DNA of 64,000 nucleotides from Phycomyces blakesleeanus NRRL 1555(-) (taxonomy: Eukaryota; Mucoromycota; Mucoromycetes; Mucorales; Phycomycetaceae). Positions 45,345 to 56,698 of this stretch are shown here, piece after piece. Made by a program: the position numbers and the translations under genes. Numbering within the stretch: position 1 is the first letter of the stretch; every line of letters begins with the position of its first letter. Location: contig NW_017265146.1 in NCBI RefSeq assembly GCF_001638985.1, forward strand, positions 558,001 to 622,000, in the 5' to 3' direction. The notes under the pieces were generated by a model. The model was not told the origin of the DNA. It saw nothing but the letters and a program-made list of their open reading frames with translations, and ran no database searches.

Positions 45345-45831
45345 TTTTCTATTTTTTTTAAAATAAAATAAAATAAAGAAAGAAGAAAGTGAAAAAATAA
45401 TAAAAAAAATTAAATAAAAAAATTAAATAATTTTCAAAAAAAAATAATAAAAAATAAATAAATAAAAAATTAAAAAAAAATATGTATGTTGTCTATCGGA
45501 AAAATTTTATTGTATTTTATTTATATTTCTGTATATATTTTATTTTAAAAAAAAAACATATTACAAATTCTTATAATGAAAACCGTTCCTATATGTTTCT
45601 CATACCATATTGCCTTGTCTGTCACTATACATATTATAAAGGTATATGGTTTGTATGGTGTGGTTTTTGTCTCAGTTGTTTTTTCCTTTGGTTTGTATCT
45701 TGTTATTTGTCAATCGTTATTTTTTTATTTTTTATTTTAGTAGTGGCGATTTAATCATAAATACAGTGAATTGTGTGGGTTTTGCTTATTTTGGAAACTC
45801 TATCGAGATCTGTGGCTGTGATTGGCCGAGC
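45345..45831. other. Intergenic: KRS1 promoter and 3' flank of the Ash2-type gene
   Basis: Almost pure A/T next to the KRS1 start (A-rich from 45,350 to 45,480), then T-rich. No gene seen. Confidence 0.5.
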
Positions 45832-48019
45832 CTATCTATTTTGTCTTGGTGTTTCCTTTTTACGAGATGACCTTGACACTTCATCCAACAGATCCCACAC
45901 ACACTCCTCGGCCATATACTCATCATAGCGTTGGCTCATCGGCTTCCACAATTCGCCCTTAGTGGTTGTGGGTGAAGGTGGGTATTGGAAATCAGGTCCA
46001 AAGTTGCAGGTCACCATTCCGCCCTGGAAGACACTGACGGCAGGATAATATCCAAGTGTACCGTCGTCTTCAAGGGGTGGGTCCTCGGTCCACTGCTGCG
46101 CCCTCACGCCATCAAATTCATCTTCTTCCATACGCATTCGGATTCCATTCACAGTCTCCTTCTTTTGCTTCTTGCGCCGCTTGTTGCGCCGAGCCATGAT
46201 GATATCCGGCAGACTTCCAAAGTCCTCAAAGTCAAACAGGTCCTCGAACATTACTCCCTGACAAACTCCGTTCTTGTACACCGTGATGTGTGATTTGGGG
46301 ATCGTGCGCGGCGGTGGATCGAGAGGTTTGTCGGTCGATCTAAAAGGATCTGCCATGGCCTCATACTCCTTTGACTGTCTAAAGTCCTTTTCCTCAAACC
46401 AGAGGTGGTCCTTGTACGCAATCGGGATTCTCTTGCGCGCCGGACTCTTGAAGTGGGTGCGTGGTGGCAAAGAAATATAGAGACCAATGACATCTCCGGT
46501 CGCAAAAGGCTCGCCATACGGAGATGGCCTTGAGCAGAACAGCTTGTCGCCTGTCAAGTCGCGGTATCCGTACCCGTATGCGTCGTATCCAACCGGCCCG
46601 TTCAGGCACGCCTCTCGACGCGCCCACCCCACACGCACGTGCGGACCCTGTGCACCAGAACTCCCGTTTGCACGCTGGATCACTGCCTCCCAGTACCAAT
46701 TGCCTTCTTTCACACCCACATTGGCCCGGCACATCCGGAACCCTCGGTCGGTTGTCACAGTCAGGCCGTCCTTGGCCACAGACACATACGAACTTTTGTC
46801 GGCAATGCTGATCGTGCACCCACCCAGCACATTGTCGGCCTGCTGGTACGCAACCAGTGGCAAACACGATTGTTCGCAGGGCATGTACTTGAATCCAAAT
46901 CGATTGCACGGGTGGTCTGTAGAGGTGGACGAGAACACGGTCGGTACAGTCTTGACACCCAGCACCGGGGATGCTGAGCCTGGGGACGGCGTAGGCGTGG
47001 CAGATCTCCACTTGACATTCGAACCGTCTCTTCCGGATCGTAATGCAGGCGATGAAGGAAGTTGGAGTGATTGTGACTGTGACTGTGAGGATTGAGAGGG
47101 AGGGGAGGTGATTGCCAAGGATGCTGAAGATGAAGATGAAGTTGATTGATGTAATAATGTGGATGCCGTAGATGCAATCGCTCGTTGATCTGAATCGGAT
47201 CGCATTCTTTGCTTTGTCATTCGTGGTATCTGTACTGGTTTTGTTGCTGCCTTTTTTGTTGATTGGTTTTCAATCGTAATAGTAATAATGATAATGTTCA
47301 TAACAAAATTATAATAAAAAAATAATGAATTAAAATCAAATGATTAAAACAATGATTAAAACGATATTTGTAGGTAGATACATATATAGATATATATTGG
47401 GGTAGATTATGAAAAGAAACTTACTTGAATGGGTCTAATGTGCCAAAGATTAGCATCTGCCAAACAAAAGTCAGAAGCAGCCGATCGTTGTCGTTCATCG
47501 CGCGCCACAAACGTTTCCTTTGAAGAATACAAGCAACTTCCTAGTGTTGCCCACCTTTAATTATTATTTTTAAAGAATTATATCAAAACGTTAGCTTATG
47601 TATATAGATATATCTATAAAAAAGAAACAAATGAATTTATTACCAAGTTGGAGTACGAATACGTTCTGTACAGATACTATCCCAATGCTTGTCAACATAT
47701 GGGATGATTTCTTTCTTGTTAAAATAATATTGTTCTGGGTACCACTGAGCCATCAGGCGAGAATGTTTGCTGTCAAATAGTTCTGGGCGATCTGTGCCAA
47801 CATGAGCCAAGATATCTTCTAGAATGAGGTTTGCAATTGTTGTGGAGCAGATATCTTTCCAACCAGCCGTGGTTCGTTCAAAGATTTCTTTTTGGTTGTT
47901 CTCGCTGTTGCAATTCAGGCATGTGAAGCTATAATTTGTAGTGAACAATAAATCAGGGGGATTGGAGACCTGTGTACACTTTGAATGAAACCAATTGCGA
48001 CAAACTGTAAACGTTTTAT

Positions 48020-48051
<32 letters not shown>

Positions 48052-48367
48052 ATTACATTTTTTTTTTTACAATTGTATTGATTTATATATATCATTTGTG
48101 CATGTATTATAGGATTCTGGTTTTAGAGCAAATTTTTGTTTTTTTTTGTTTTAAAAGAAGAAGAAAAAAAGACCCCAATAAAGACATCAAGTTGAATTCT
48201 AATAGTTGTTTATTTATTTCTTTACTCTACTTTTTTGTAGTAATCTTCTTCAATGTCTTACATTTGCATTGGAGACAAATCTCTAATAGATTTCGGTCTT
48301 GACCGCAATAACAGTATTTATGTTGTACATTAAGAGTGTGTGTTTCGTTCCACGTAAGGGTTGTCAT
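45832..48367 (-). CDS. Ash2/Bre2-type COMPASS subunit (PHD, winged helix, SPRY)
   Basis: Exon 1 (48,367–48,262) and exon 2 (48,004–47,644) encode a Cys/His zinc finger (YCYCGQ...CLQCKFCRNWFHSKC...FTCLNCN). Exons 2–3 (47,554–47,425) encode the winged helix (GWKDICSTTIANLIL...KHWDSICTERIRTPTWWATLGSCL). The last exon, with an acceptor near 47,229–47,251, encodes a Ser-rich linker and the Ash2 SPRY domain: NWYWEAVIQ, GPHVRVGWARREACLNGPVGYDAYGYGYRDL, GDVIGLYI, then VYKNGVCQGV and YYPAVSVFQGG. Lengths of exons 1–3 sum to 199 codons. The protein binds the Set1-family methyltransferase and supports H3K4 methylation; metazoan ASH2L has the same layout, whereas budding-yeast Bre2 lacks the PHD/WH part. 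The insert with NKRRKKQKK inside the SPRY is a likely nuclear signal. Confidence 0.88.
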
Positions 48368-48822
48368 TAAATACTCTGGAAATAAAAGCAGAGAGAGAGA
48401 GAGACAAAAAGGAAAGAAATATATTATGTAATTTTAATACTGTATATTGCAAAGTCACTCATGTCCTCTCTCTTTACCTGTGCGTGTGTACAGTCACTGC
48501 AAGAAAAAATAAGGGTATTTTAATACTCCGGGTAACAGATGTTACAAGATTGATAAGGATTATGGATATATGGCCTTAGATTTCTACCTGTAATATATAT
48601 ACATGCTTTTATTTAACATTGGTTAAATTAACTTTCACAAATCTCAAAAAGTGCATATATATGTATCTATACTTATATGATACTAGTTCCCCATATGCAA
48701 AATGCTTTATAGTAAAATTCCTTGTTTTATTGGTGAATTTGTTGTAAGCCAAAATAAAAGAAGTACATAAGATAAGAAGACTAGCTTCTTTGTATTTGGT
48801 TAAAGATATATTAAAGGCATAC
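48368..48822. other. Intergenic, no gene seen
   Basis: AT-rich with a short GA run near 48,392. It separates the Ash2-type gene start from the 3' end of the next minus-strand gene, so the Ash2 promoter should be here. Confidence 0.4.
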
Positions 48823-49707
48823 CTATCTTGACAGTCTTTTCGAGAGAATACTTTGACATTTATCTATGGTCCCCAGAGCCTTACATACCGACCCTTCAAT
48901 TTCCTGTAAGCTCTCCTTTAATTCATCCATTTCACTAAAGATGGCCTTTCTCTCAGCCTTACTCGCTCCTGTTAGGTCATAGCGACTGAAAGTGGCAACC
49001 AATTCATCTTCAAAAGCCCTACATATCATGCTCCTTATTTTTTTGACATCTTCCACGCAAGCAGAGGCAGTACCATCTTTCTTGTCAGGACTGGCAGAGT
49101 CAAACTTGGAACGAAGCAATTTGTATTCCTCCTTTTCCTTCTTCTTTTCTTCTTCTTTTCTTTTCGACTCGTCATATATTGCTTCTTCATAATCATCGCC
49201 TCTTAATGACATTGACCCGGTTGCCGCCATTCTGTCCAACAGTTCTCTAGATCTGGCTTTACAATGTTTTCTAATTGCCTGTCTTTTCTTCTTGAATTCG
49301 GGATTCCTTTCTTCTTCTTTCATTTTTTCGTCCTTATATATCAATACATAAAAGTTAATTAAACAACCTTCATATTTTACAGTATATACCTGTCAAAAGA
49401 AAAGAGAAAAAAATACCTCGATCATAAGGGCCTCAAGGAATCCTTCGAATATAGACCGAGGCTCAAAATAACCTCTTTTAGCAACCTCACGGTCATGTGT
49501 CTCCTTGTATTCGTCGACAAGCTCTATGTATCTGCTTTTGACTGCATCTGTGGATAGAATTCCTGCCTTGGTATCCAAGGTGTTTAAGAAATCGCGAATC
49601 CAATTCCAGTCTTTCTCTGCTTCTTCGCCTTCTTTGGTCACCACGGCAAAACGAGAGCACTTTTTCAGCCAGTAGCTCATCTCTTCTGAGTGTAAAGAAT
49701 GGTTCAC
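48823..49707 (-). CDS. Uncharacterised coiled-coil protein
   Basis: Two exons, 49,707–49,417 and 49,332–48,823, join in phase across an 84-bp intron (GTATTT...TATAAG) to give about 266 residues. The first exon (MSYWLKKCSRFAVV...DWNWIRDFL...SRYIELVDEYKE) is helical, ending in FEGFLEALMIE. The second is highly charged, with a Lys/Glu coiled coil (RKEEEKKKEKEEYKLL) and a Ser/Leu-rich C terminus. The true N terminus is uncertain: another ATG at 49,753 (MDVENSTEPVQ) lies in a different frame and would need a very short intron of about 40 bp. I recognise no family. The charged composition resembles proteins annotated beside transposons in these fungi, but nothing confirms this. Confidence 0.5.
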
Positions 49708-51122
49708 TACAAGGTTTTACTTGAACTGGCTCTGTAGAATTTTCGACGTCCATTTCTATAAAAATGAGAGTAAAAGGAAGATGTATTCAATTATGAGATT
49801 AATTTTATACACAGAAATACATCATTTTCACAATTTACACTCCGAATAGAAAGAAAAAGAAAAAGGAAGAACGAAACACTGTGGTAAATGGCAGCATTTA
49901 TAACTCCGTACTCGTAGCTTTTATACGCGCTCGTATCGAATATACGCGCTCGTAGATTCTCCAGCAAATGCGATTTGTGGGATTTCAGATTGTTTTTGCA
50001 TCTAATCCAATCAATTGCTCCAAATATGGTAGATCTATACCTTTTTAGGTACTTTAAATTTTCTTATAATTGGTCCAACAAACTTAATGTTTTATAGCAA
50101 AATATTTTTATTTTTTGACTTTATTAATAGTAAAAGTAATAAAATAAGGCTCTTCTTTAACCTTCTCATATCTATAGCATTGCCTCTAACAAAGGGTACT
50201 AAAAAATAGTAGACGAATGATAAAATAAGTATGTAAAGAAGAAGACTATAATAATTTTAAATTAAATAAAATATAGTAAAAGTAATTAAAATTGTAAGAT
50301 CAAGGTCTTTATAAGCTACTAGATATCGCTTTGGCCAGAAATAAAAAAGGGAGTTTCGTTTAACATTACAAAAGCTTTAGCTATATATCATTATATCTAT
50401 AAAATATGTGTATGTGTGCTTATCTTGTAAGGCTTTGATAAAAGGTTTTGTGTTATAGGGTCTTGTTATAGATCTCTTGCTTAATATTGTTATCGCCCAA
50501 AAGCTATAAGTTATTGGTTAGTACTTTGTAAAGCCTCAAAGACTTGTCAACAATAGTAACAGTGAGAAGAAATAGAAAGAAAAAAACTTTACGAAATAAA
50601 AACACAAGTTCGCATTAAAAAGAAATATTAGTAGGTATGACTGTTTCTGGCATAAGCTCAGATCCAAGGTACAGAGTTCATAGGGTTTGTTTGACCCTCT
50701 AGTTGATTTTTCTTTAATCAAGCAAGTAGTTCTCTTTATTCGGAAATCAAGATGGTTTCCTGGGTTGACGACTGGACTTTCATCTTCAAAATATTTCTCT
50801 AGAGCCAAAATAGGATAGAGATATTCTAAACTTGGTAAGTGCTAGATGGTGTTCAAAAATCTGCCATTTCTTTCCAAAATAATACAGCTTGTTTCAAATA
50901 CTCGTAGATTTTTTTCTACAGTGAAAAAAAAAGCTGTCAATTTCTACTGTGAAATCTTAGTGTGAGTTGGTGTGTGTGTGGGGAATGTGCTTATATGCGT
51001 ATACGTGCAAATGTGTGACTTGCAATCCAGAAGCATAAAGTTTCAGTAACAAATATCTACTGAGTTTCATTGTACATACACACACTTTTTCTTTTTTATT
51101 TCTTAAGCCAAAGAAAAAAGAA
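49708..51122. other. Intergenic; contains an unassigned coding-like fragment at 50,600–50,840 (−)
   Basis: Mostly AT-rich non-coding sequence. On the minus strand about 75 codons (LPSLEYLYPILALEKYFED...VVNPGNHLDFRIK) are open without an ATG and read like a piece of protein, but I cannot assign them. The direct repeat TATACGCGCTCGTA at 49,922–49,955 is unusual for the base composition. Confidence 0.3.
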
Positions 51123-51527
51123 ATGAGTAAATTGAAAGGAAGAAGAGCCCAAACAGATCGATCAAAAGTACCTTATGCCAAACCAACCAAGGATGCCGCA
51201 ACAAAGAAACCGACAAAGTCCATGACAAAATCTTCAAAGTTCAAAGACGAATCCTTGACTGATCAACTCGATGGTCTTATGGGTGATCTCTCTTCTCATT
51301 TGACAAAGAAGAAGAAGAAAAATGAAAAGGCACCACAAAAAGTAAATTACACACAACACAATTATTATTATAAGAAAAAGAAAATTTAGAAGAATATAAA
51401 CTAATTGCCATCAATTCAATATTATTATTTTGTATAGACAAAGGCCGAGGTAGAAGCTGCACAGGCTGTTTATGAAAAGACACAAAATGACATGGAAGCT
51501 GCTCTTGGTTTACTGACTCGCCTATAA
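51123..51527 (+). CDS. Small basic protein of unknown function
   Basis: Exons 51,123–51,341 and 51,438–51,527, joined across a 96-bp GT–AG intron in phase, give 102 residues. The N-terminal 40 residues are strongly basic (KLKGRRAQTDRSK, KKPTKSMTKSSKFK). The middle has DQLDGLMGDLSSHL followed by five lysines. The last exon forms an amphipathic helix (AEVEAAQAVYEKTQNDMEAALGLL). The ATG follows an A-rich leader (AAGAAATG). Composition suggests a nuclear, nucleic-acid-associated protein. I recognise no family. Confidence 0.6.
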
Positions 51528-52306
51528 ATCAACAACGACAACGATAAAGACAAGAAAAGAAGAAAAAGAAAAAGAAAATTATTAATAGTGAATGATGGTT
51601 ATTAAGTTCATTAGAAATCTTGGATTTATTATACTTCTTTACAACACTTTGTAGATAGATAGATAAATATATAATATTAAAGCTTTGATTACAAGAGAAT
51701 TTGCCCACAAATACTCGAGTTTGTATATATTTGAACTTGTCTTGAAAAGCAGCCACCTATTTATATATATATATATGTGTGTGTGTCTTATTATTAATAC
51801 TAATAGTAATGGTAATGGTAGTAATGAACAGTATTAATAATCAATGCTGATGAACAGTAAATATTATATCCATATACACTGTTTTTACTTGAGATTGAGA
51901 TAAATTATGGTTTTTTTAGACTAATGAGAATTCGGTTTTAAACAAAAAGAAAAGAAAATTGAGAGAAATCATTGTTAATTTTATATGTATATATATGGTA
52001 GAATCTTTTTGCCTGTAAAAATCTAAAGTTCTTAAGAAAATTGTATTCGATACGGCGATATAAGTGGTTGAGAAAAGGATATTCATCTTAAGAGAAGGGG
52101 AGTGGTCAATGACGGTTATTTAAAGCCTTTTGGGTAATTTTTTGGTATATATTTTTGGAAACATTCACATATCTATTCCACATCATCCCGCAATTTTGGC
52201 AAGAGAGGATTACTTGTGAAATCAATTAAGATATTGGCAAGGATGCTTTGGTTACAAAGGTGGTAAATCTTTATAGCAAAAAATTAAAAGCAGTGTTAGC
52301 CAAGCC
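51528..52306. other. Intergenic, no gene seen
   Basis: A/T-rich 3' flank with short TATATA and GTGT runs near 51,760–51,790. Confidence 0.4.
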
Positions 52307-52498
52307 TTAAAAATATGCTAAGCTTACTATTTTTTCCTTGGAGGTTCCAAGCTCATCAACATCTGCCACAAGAAGGTCTCTACTCTTTTGTCTATTCCTC
52401 AATGCTCGGTACAGAACACCTACAATTCCTGCACAATAATCTTTAAATGTTACAGCATTTTTGTTTTTTATGGCAGCACCAAAAGCAATGATAGGCAA
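52307..52498 (-). pseudogene. Short fragment resembling the C-terminal part of a TnpB/Fanzor-type protein
   Basis: 64 codons: PIIAFGAAIKNKNAV, GIVGVLYRALRNRQ, then LLVADVDELGTSKE. Eukaryotic TnpB relatives (Fanzor) have a comparable stretch in which a RuvC-type Asp lies in a VDE-x-x-TS motif followed directly by the zinc-finger cysteines. Those cysteines are absent here, and no homologous sequence is visible on either side. This is recognition by eye of a short motif and could be wrong. Confidence 0.3.
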
Positions 52499-53383
52499 TT
52501 TAAGGGATCATTGTTAAAATGTTTTGGTCGCTAATACCATTCTCCACTAATACAAATCATTAGTTCTCTCAAGGTGTATTAATGTACTATGTATGTATTA
52601 CCCTTGATGTTGAATCCTTTATTTTTCTTTATCTTTATCTTTCATCTGGCTATCTCTCCTTTTCTTCCATTTTCTTCTATTTCTTTTTGTGTTCTTTCGT
52701 TTTTTATTGTTGTATTTTCTGTCGCCATTCGCCAATATATTTACCATTTCTTCACACACTTTCTGTACCTCTTGATAAATATAGAGTGCTTATATAACAG
52801 CAATACCGATTTTTTCAGGCTATTTCTATTTAGACTTATTGGGCTAACTGTTATTTATTCCTAAAGATCATCTTGGCTACCAATGTTATTTGTCCAATAA
52901 AAAAAGCAGAAATGTCTAAGAAAATATAATTCGTTTGTCTAATTGTTTTCGAGAATAGTCTCAATCTCAAGCAAAAACACTGTAGAAGAAGGCTCGGTTA
53001 TTTAAATCCTAATCATACATCTTTTAAAATACTTTTTTTTTGCATTTTAAGCAGATCCTACTTATGAAGGGGGGGGGGGGGACTTGTTTTTATTTTATTT
53101 AATTGCATTCCCTGAAACAACAAGAGAAGATTGTTATTGTTAATTAAAGGTGTACAAATATTTCATTTATACTTATTCTTATCATAATTATAGCAATAAT
53201 AACAATAAAGCTCATAACAATTACAACACCAGCTTATATTATATTAAGCATCCAAAAGGTAAAAGAAAGAAAGGGAAAAAGAGAGAGGAATCATAAATAG
53301 TGCAATCATTACGGACAAAGAAGCTTGTTCTCTTTATGTTTGGCAATTAGCATTGGCTTCAAAGATATTTCTTTATTTGATAT
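52499..53383. other. Intergenic, with a G12 homopolymer
   Basis: T-rich stretch at 52,610–52,760, a run of about twelve G at 53,070–53,081 (unusual at this base composition), and an AT-rich 3' flank of the F-box gene. No gene seen. Confidence 0.5.
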
Positions 53384-55305
53384 TTATTTATTTTTATAAA
53401 GGTCATACAAACTTTCCCAAAAGTCATTGTTTTTGGGACCAGAGTTAAGAATAGTATACTGCTCTATGGAACCACACCTTAATTCGATATAACACTTACT
53501 AAATAGGTGTTCCGTTGTGTCTATGTCAGTGTTTTTATTCAACAATCTGGAAGTTTTCCATGCCAACGGACAATTTTCAAAATGGAACATCTGAAAGTAT
53601 TCGACTGGGGTAAGATCACCTTGGTCTTGACGTTTTATGAGCCATAATATGTATTCCTCCTCATAGCTCGCACGAAAGAATATAAACCAAGTAAAGGACT
53701 GAGAAGGACAAGGTACTGTAGTAGAATTTGGATCCACGCCGTTTTTATTTTTATCTGTTGAGGAAAGGCCGTTCTGCTGAGACAAAAGTAGCATACTTAT
53801 GATACAATTTTCATTCGCCTGATCGTTGAATATAGTGAATCTAACATCGACAAGGTGTAGTAGCTTGAATGAAGTGTAGGACATGTCGAGAAGAAATGAT
53901 TGGCTGTCTCCAGAGATGGTGCCCTTTATATATGTACTATTCAACTTCATATATTCCAGGCGTCTGCACCTGAAAGAAAGGTAGCTAAACACTTTGCGAC
54001 TTGTAGAAATTCGGTGCAGCTCCAAAATTCGTAACCCATGCTTTTGCTCTTGGTGCTTTTGTCCTTTTAGGTCTTGGCCTTGATTTCTTGTGCGTGAGAA
54101 ACACGACAATTCAGCATTATAAATCCTCAATCTTTTTAAGGCTACACAGCTGTCGAACAGGTTTTGCAGTCCAATAGACATACCACAGCATCTGAGCTTA
54201 AGATCCACCAAAAAGAGACAACAAGAGGATATTTTTAGTTGTGGCTTATACATCGACTTGTAAGGCGCATTATTATTAACTGAAAGAGTCTCGAGTGTTT
54301 CCGAAAACAATTCTATGAGCTTTTTGCTAAGTGCTGTAATAGTGCTCCATCTGCCTTCACTGATTGAAATCTTGTATTTTAAGTTCTTGATAGGAGCTCT
54401 CAATGAACTCAGAAATTCCCAAAAGTCAGAATGATGGCTTCCTGGAACGTGTACTGTTACGAATTCAAATGTTTCCAGATGTTGGAGTACTTTTGTAGTG
54501 AAATCAAAAATAGCTGAGTATTGTTGCATATTATTTGGAGATACCGTACGGGAGCATGTACCCAAAGTACTCCATCTCATGGTATTTAAGTTTGGATACT
54601 TGTGGGCAAAATAATACATCCCAAAATCGCTCCATTTACACGTATATAAATCGAGGGTAGTCAAAGCGAGTGCTGGTGTACGATTTATTGATATATGCTG
54701 CGATGGTGCAACGTCCATATCGAGAGTTATACATGCCTTGAAGGATTTTAGATATTGTAAGTTTTGATGGAGTTTGTCAAAGTCTTTTGCTTCAAACTTG
54801 GCTGGTACAGGATAGTTTCCTTTAAATAGTTCATATGTATGGAGCTTGCCACAAGTTGCCAATAACCCAATAAATTCTGCCGTCGATTTTGTTTCTTCAC
54901 TATATGGTATCTGAATTTTTAAGCTCTCCAGTGACTTCCATGTATCGTTAGATCTTGTAATCTCTTTAATAAAAAATTGTGGTGCGTTCTTCCGATATCA
55001 AGATGCTTCAAGTTTGGTAATAATGCAAAAAAGCCGTCTTGTTGCATATGTGATATAGACACTTCTGGACCGAAGGACAAAGAACATACTAAATGGCCAA
55101 GTGACGGCAGAGTACTTTTCGATCTCTCAATGTTATAGCGAATAGATTTAAGTCTAAGATTGGTTTTGATACTAACATCTCTCCAAAGCTTTTTTTGAAA
55201 CGGATAATGCCATCTCTTGCAAGTAAGAGAACAAGAAAGCCTGTCCTTTGTGAGTAGAAAGCTAGAGATCTCCAGAATAATTTCATTTGGTAGTTGTGCT
55301 GCCAT
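53384..55305 (-). pseudogene. F-box / leucine-rich-repeat-like protein with a one-base frameshift
   Basis: ATG at 55,305 (MAAQLPNEIILEISSFLLTKDRLSCSL) starts a canonical F-box, ending CKRWHYPFQKKLWRDV. Leucine-rich segments follow (LPNLKHLDIG). The frame fails after THHNF: six T on the coding strand (A6 at 54,971–54,976) put the reading into a stop at 54,919. With one more base the alternative frame runs on as IKEITRSNDTWKSLESLKIQ and stays open to 53,384 for about 510 more codons, with repeated LKxLxLxxCxL-like segments. F-box proteins couple targets to SCF ubiquitin ligases through Skp1, and the C-terminal repeats would bind the target. The single homopolymer change may be a real mutation or an assembly error; if it is an error, the gene is intact, about 640 residues, without introns. 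Confidence 0.8.
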
Positions 55306-56578
55306 TGTAAAAACGATAGAGCTGTGAAAATCAAAGCCAAAAATAAAATAGAGAAGAAAGAAAGAAGAAAATATCATAGGCTTATATGCAAAGTGAGCTT
55401 TGGATATGGTCCCGTATGAGCCAAGTGTGTAACTGTGTCAAATTAAAAGGAAGAACAGAACCGAATTCGTTGCTCATCCACGATTATTTTGGAACGCCAT
55501 CCTTTCTAAGCATAATGCTTTCGTGGGACATGTGCGATTTGTTTTGATTGCTGCTTTTAAAGGTTTATTAGATTAACAAAAAAGAAGCCTTTAATATTGA
55601 TGTCCAGTAGTAACAGAGTTCCTTGAGGCAAAAAAAAAAATAAGCCCTGAGAATAATAGTGCAAAAGGCTCTATATAAACACTTATATATATATATTCTA
55701 GTATACTCATTTACCACAGAGCGTTATCAAGTTAATAATAAGTCATGATTGGTTTTTTTAATAAAGGAAATAATAACAAGGAGAAGCTTAAGACAACAGG
55801 ATTGTTGGTGTTAAAGGAGAACATCATGAAATATGTGGTCCAAGTGGGTTTTCCAGATGGTACTTCAGGTGCACCCTAAAACAATATGTGATCACATAAG
55901 TGGTGTAGATTTTGAGAGATGGCTGAAAAGAGAGGAGAAGTTGATCAAGCTAAAGAGAATCACGATTTTTTTTGTTTGCGATTTGGTGTGTTTGAGGATA
56001 GCTGTTTAAGATGTTGAATGTCCATCGACAAGCTCCGGCTGCATTAAGAGTATCCATGGTTGCAAGAGTGCTATAACGATAATGAGAAACAATGAATGAC
56101 CCCCCAAAAAGAAAAATAAATCATCTTTCTTTCTGAAGGAGAACACCCAAGTATATGAATTTCACCATCAGCAGGAATAATATCGTATAGAGAACGTGAA
56201 AAGTGGGTATATATGACTGCATATTTAAAAGTTCTTCAAACGACAGCCAGAGTGATAAGAAGTGTTGTGCAGCTCAAGTTGAACATGGGTTGGACATTTG
56301 AAGCCAAGCCAAAAAGAATGCTACATTGTCAGCAAAAAAGAAGTGGTGATTTGTGTTAATGGAACTGCATAACAAAAGCCATCTACAGCATGAGGAGCAA
56401 GAAGAGATTGATATGCATTTAACAAGGAAGGGGAGAAGGATTGTGCATTAGTGGATAATAAAGGTGTACATTATGATGTAATATTGACATTCCTTAATGT
56501 GGTATCCTTTTATAAGTAATTTCAAGATTTGACATAAAAAATAAAATAAATAAAAATAATATCAAGTGGTGACAAAAC
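55306..56578. other. Intergenic, possible gene remnants on the plus strand
   Basis: From 55,745 a 41-codon frame (MIGFFNKGNNNKEKL...GFPDGTSGAP) ends in a stop. Similar short coding-like bits follow to about 56,400 without a continuous frame. I cannot assign them. Confidence 0.3.
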
Positions 56579-56583
56579 AAAAA

Positions 56584-56643
56584 AAAATATGCTCCGTAGA
56601 GCGTTCCATCTCAGAAGTTTAGTGTCATCCTTGTGCAGGGGCC

Positions 56644-56675
<32 letters not shown>

Positions 56676-56698
56676 ATATGTGACAGAGGTGCAAGCAC
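56584..56698 (-). ncRNA. U6 spliceosomal snRNA
   Basis: Read on the minus strand, the transcript contains the universally conserved U6 core: TAAAATTGGAACGATACAGA, with the ACAGAGA box (56,654–56,660) that pairs with the 5' splice site, then GATTAGCATGGCCCCTGC with the AGC triad, and CAAGGATGACAC of the internal stem-loop. The 3' part includes GGAACGCTC and ends at a run of nine T, a polymerase III terminator. A TATATA-like element lies 30–40 bp upstream of the start. The 5' stem (GTGCTTGCACCTCTGTCAC) pairs poorly beyond its outer GTG/CAC, and the 3' tail is longer than in human U6. It catalyses splicing with U2, consistent with the many introns here. Confidence 0.88.

Noticed and set aside
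46394..47095. Frames of about 200 codons on both strands overlapping the SPRY exon
   Set aside because: They lie over the SPRY domain of the Ash2-type gene in other frames and show no domain of their own.
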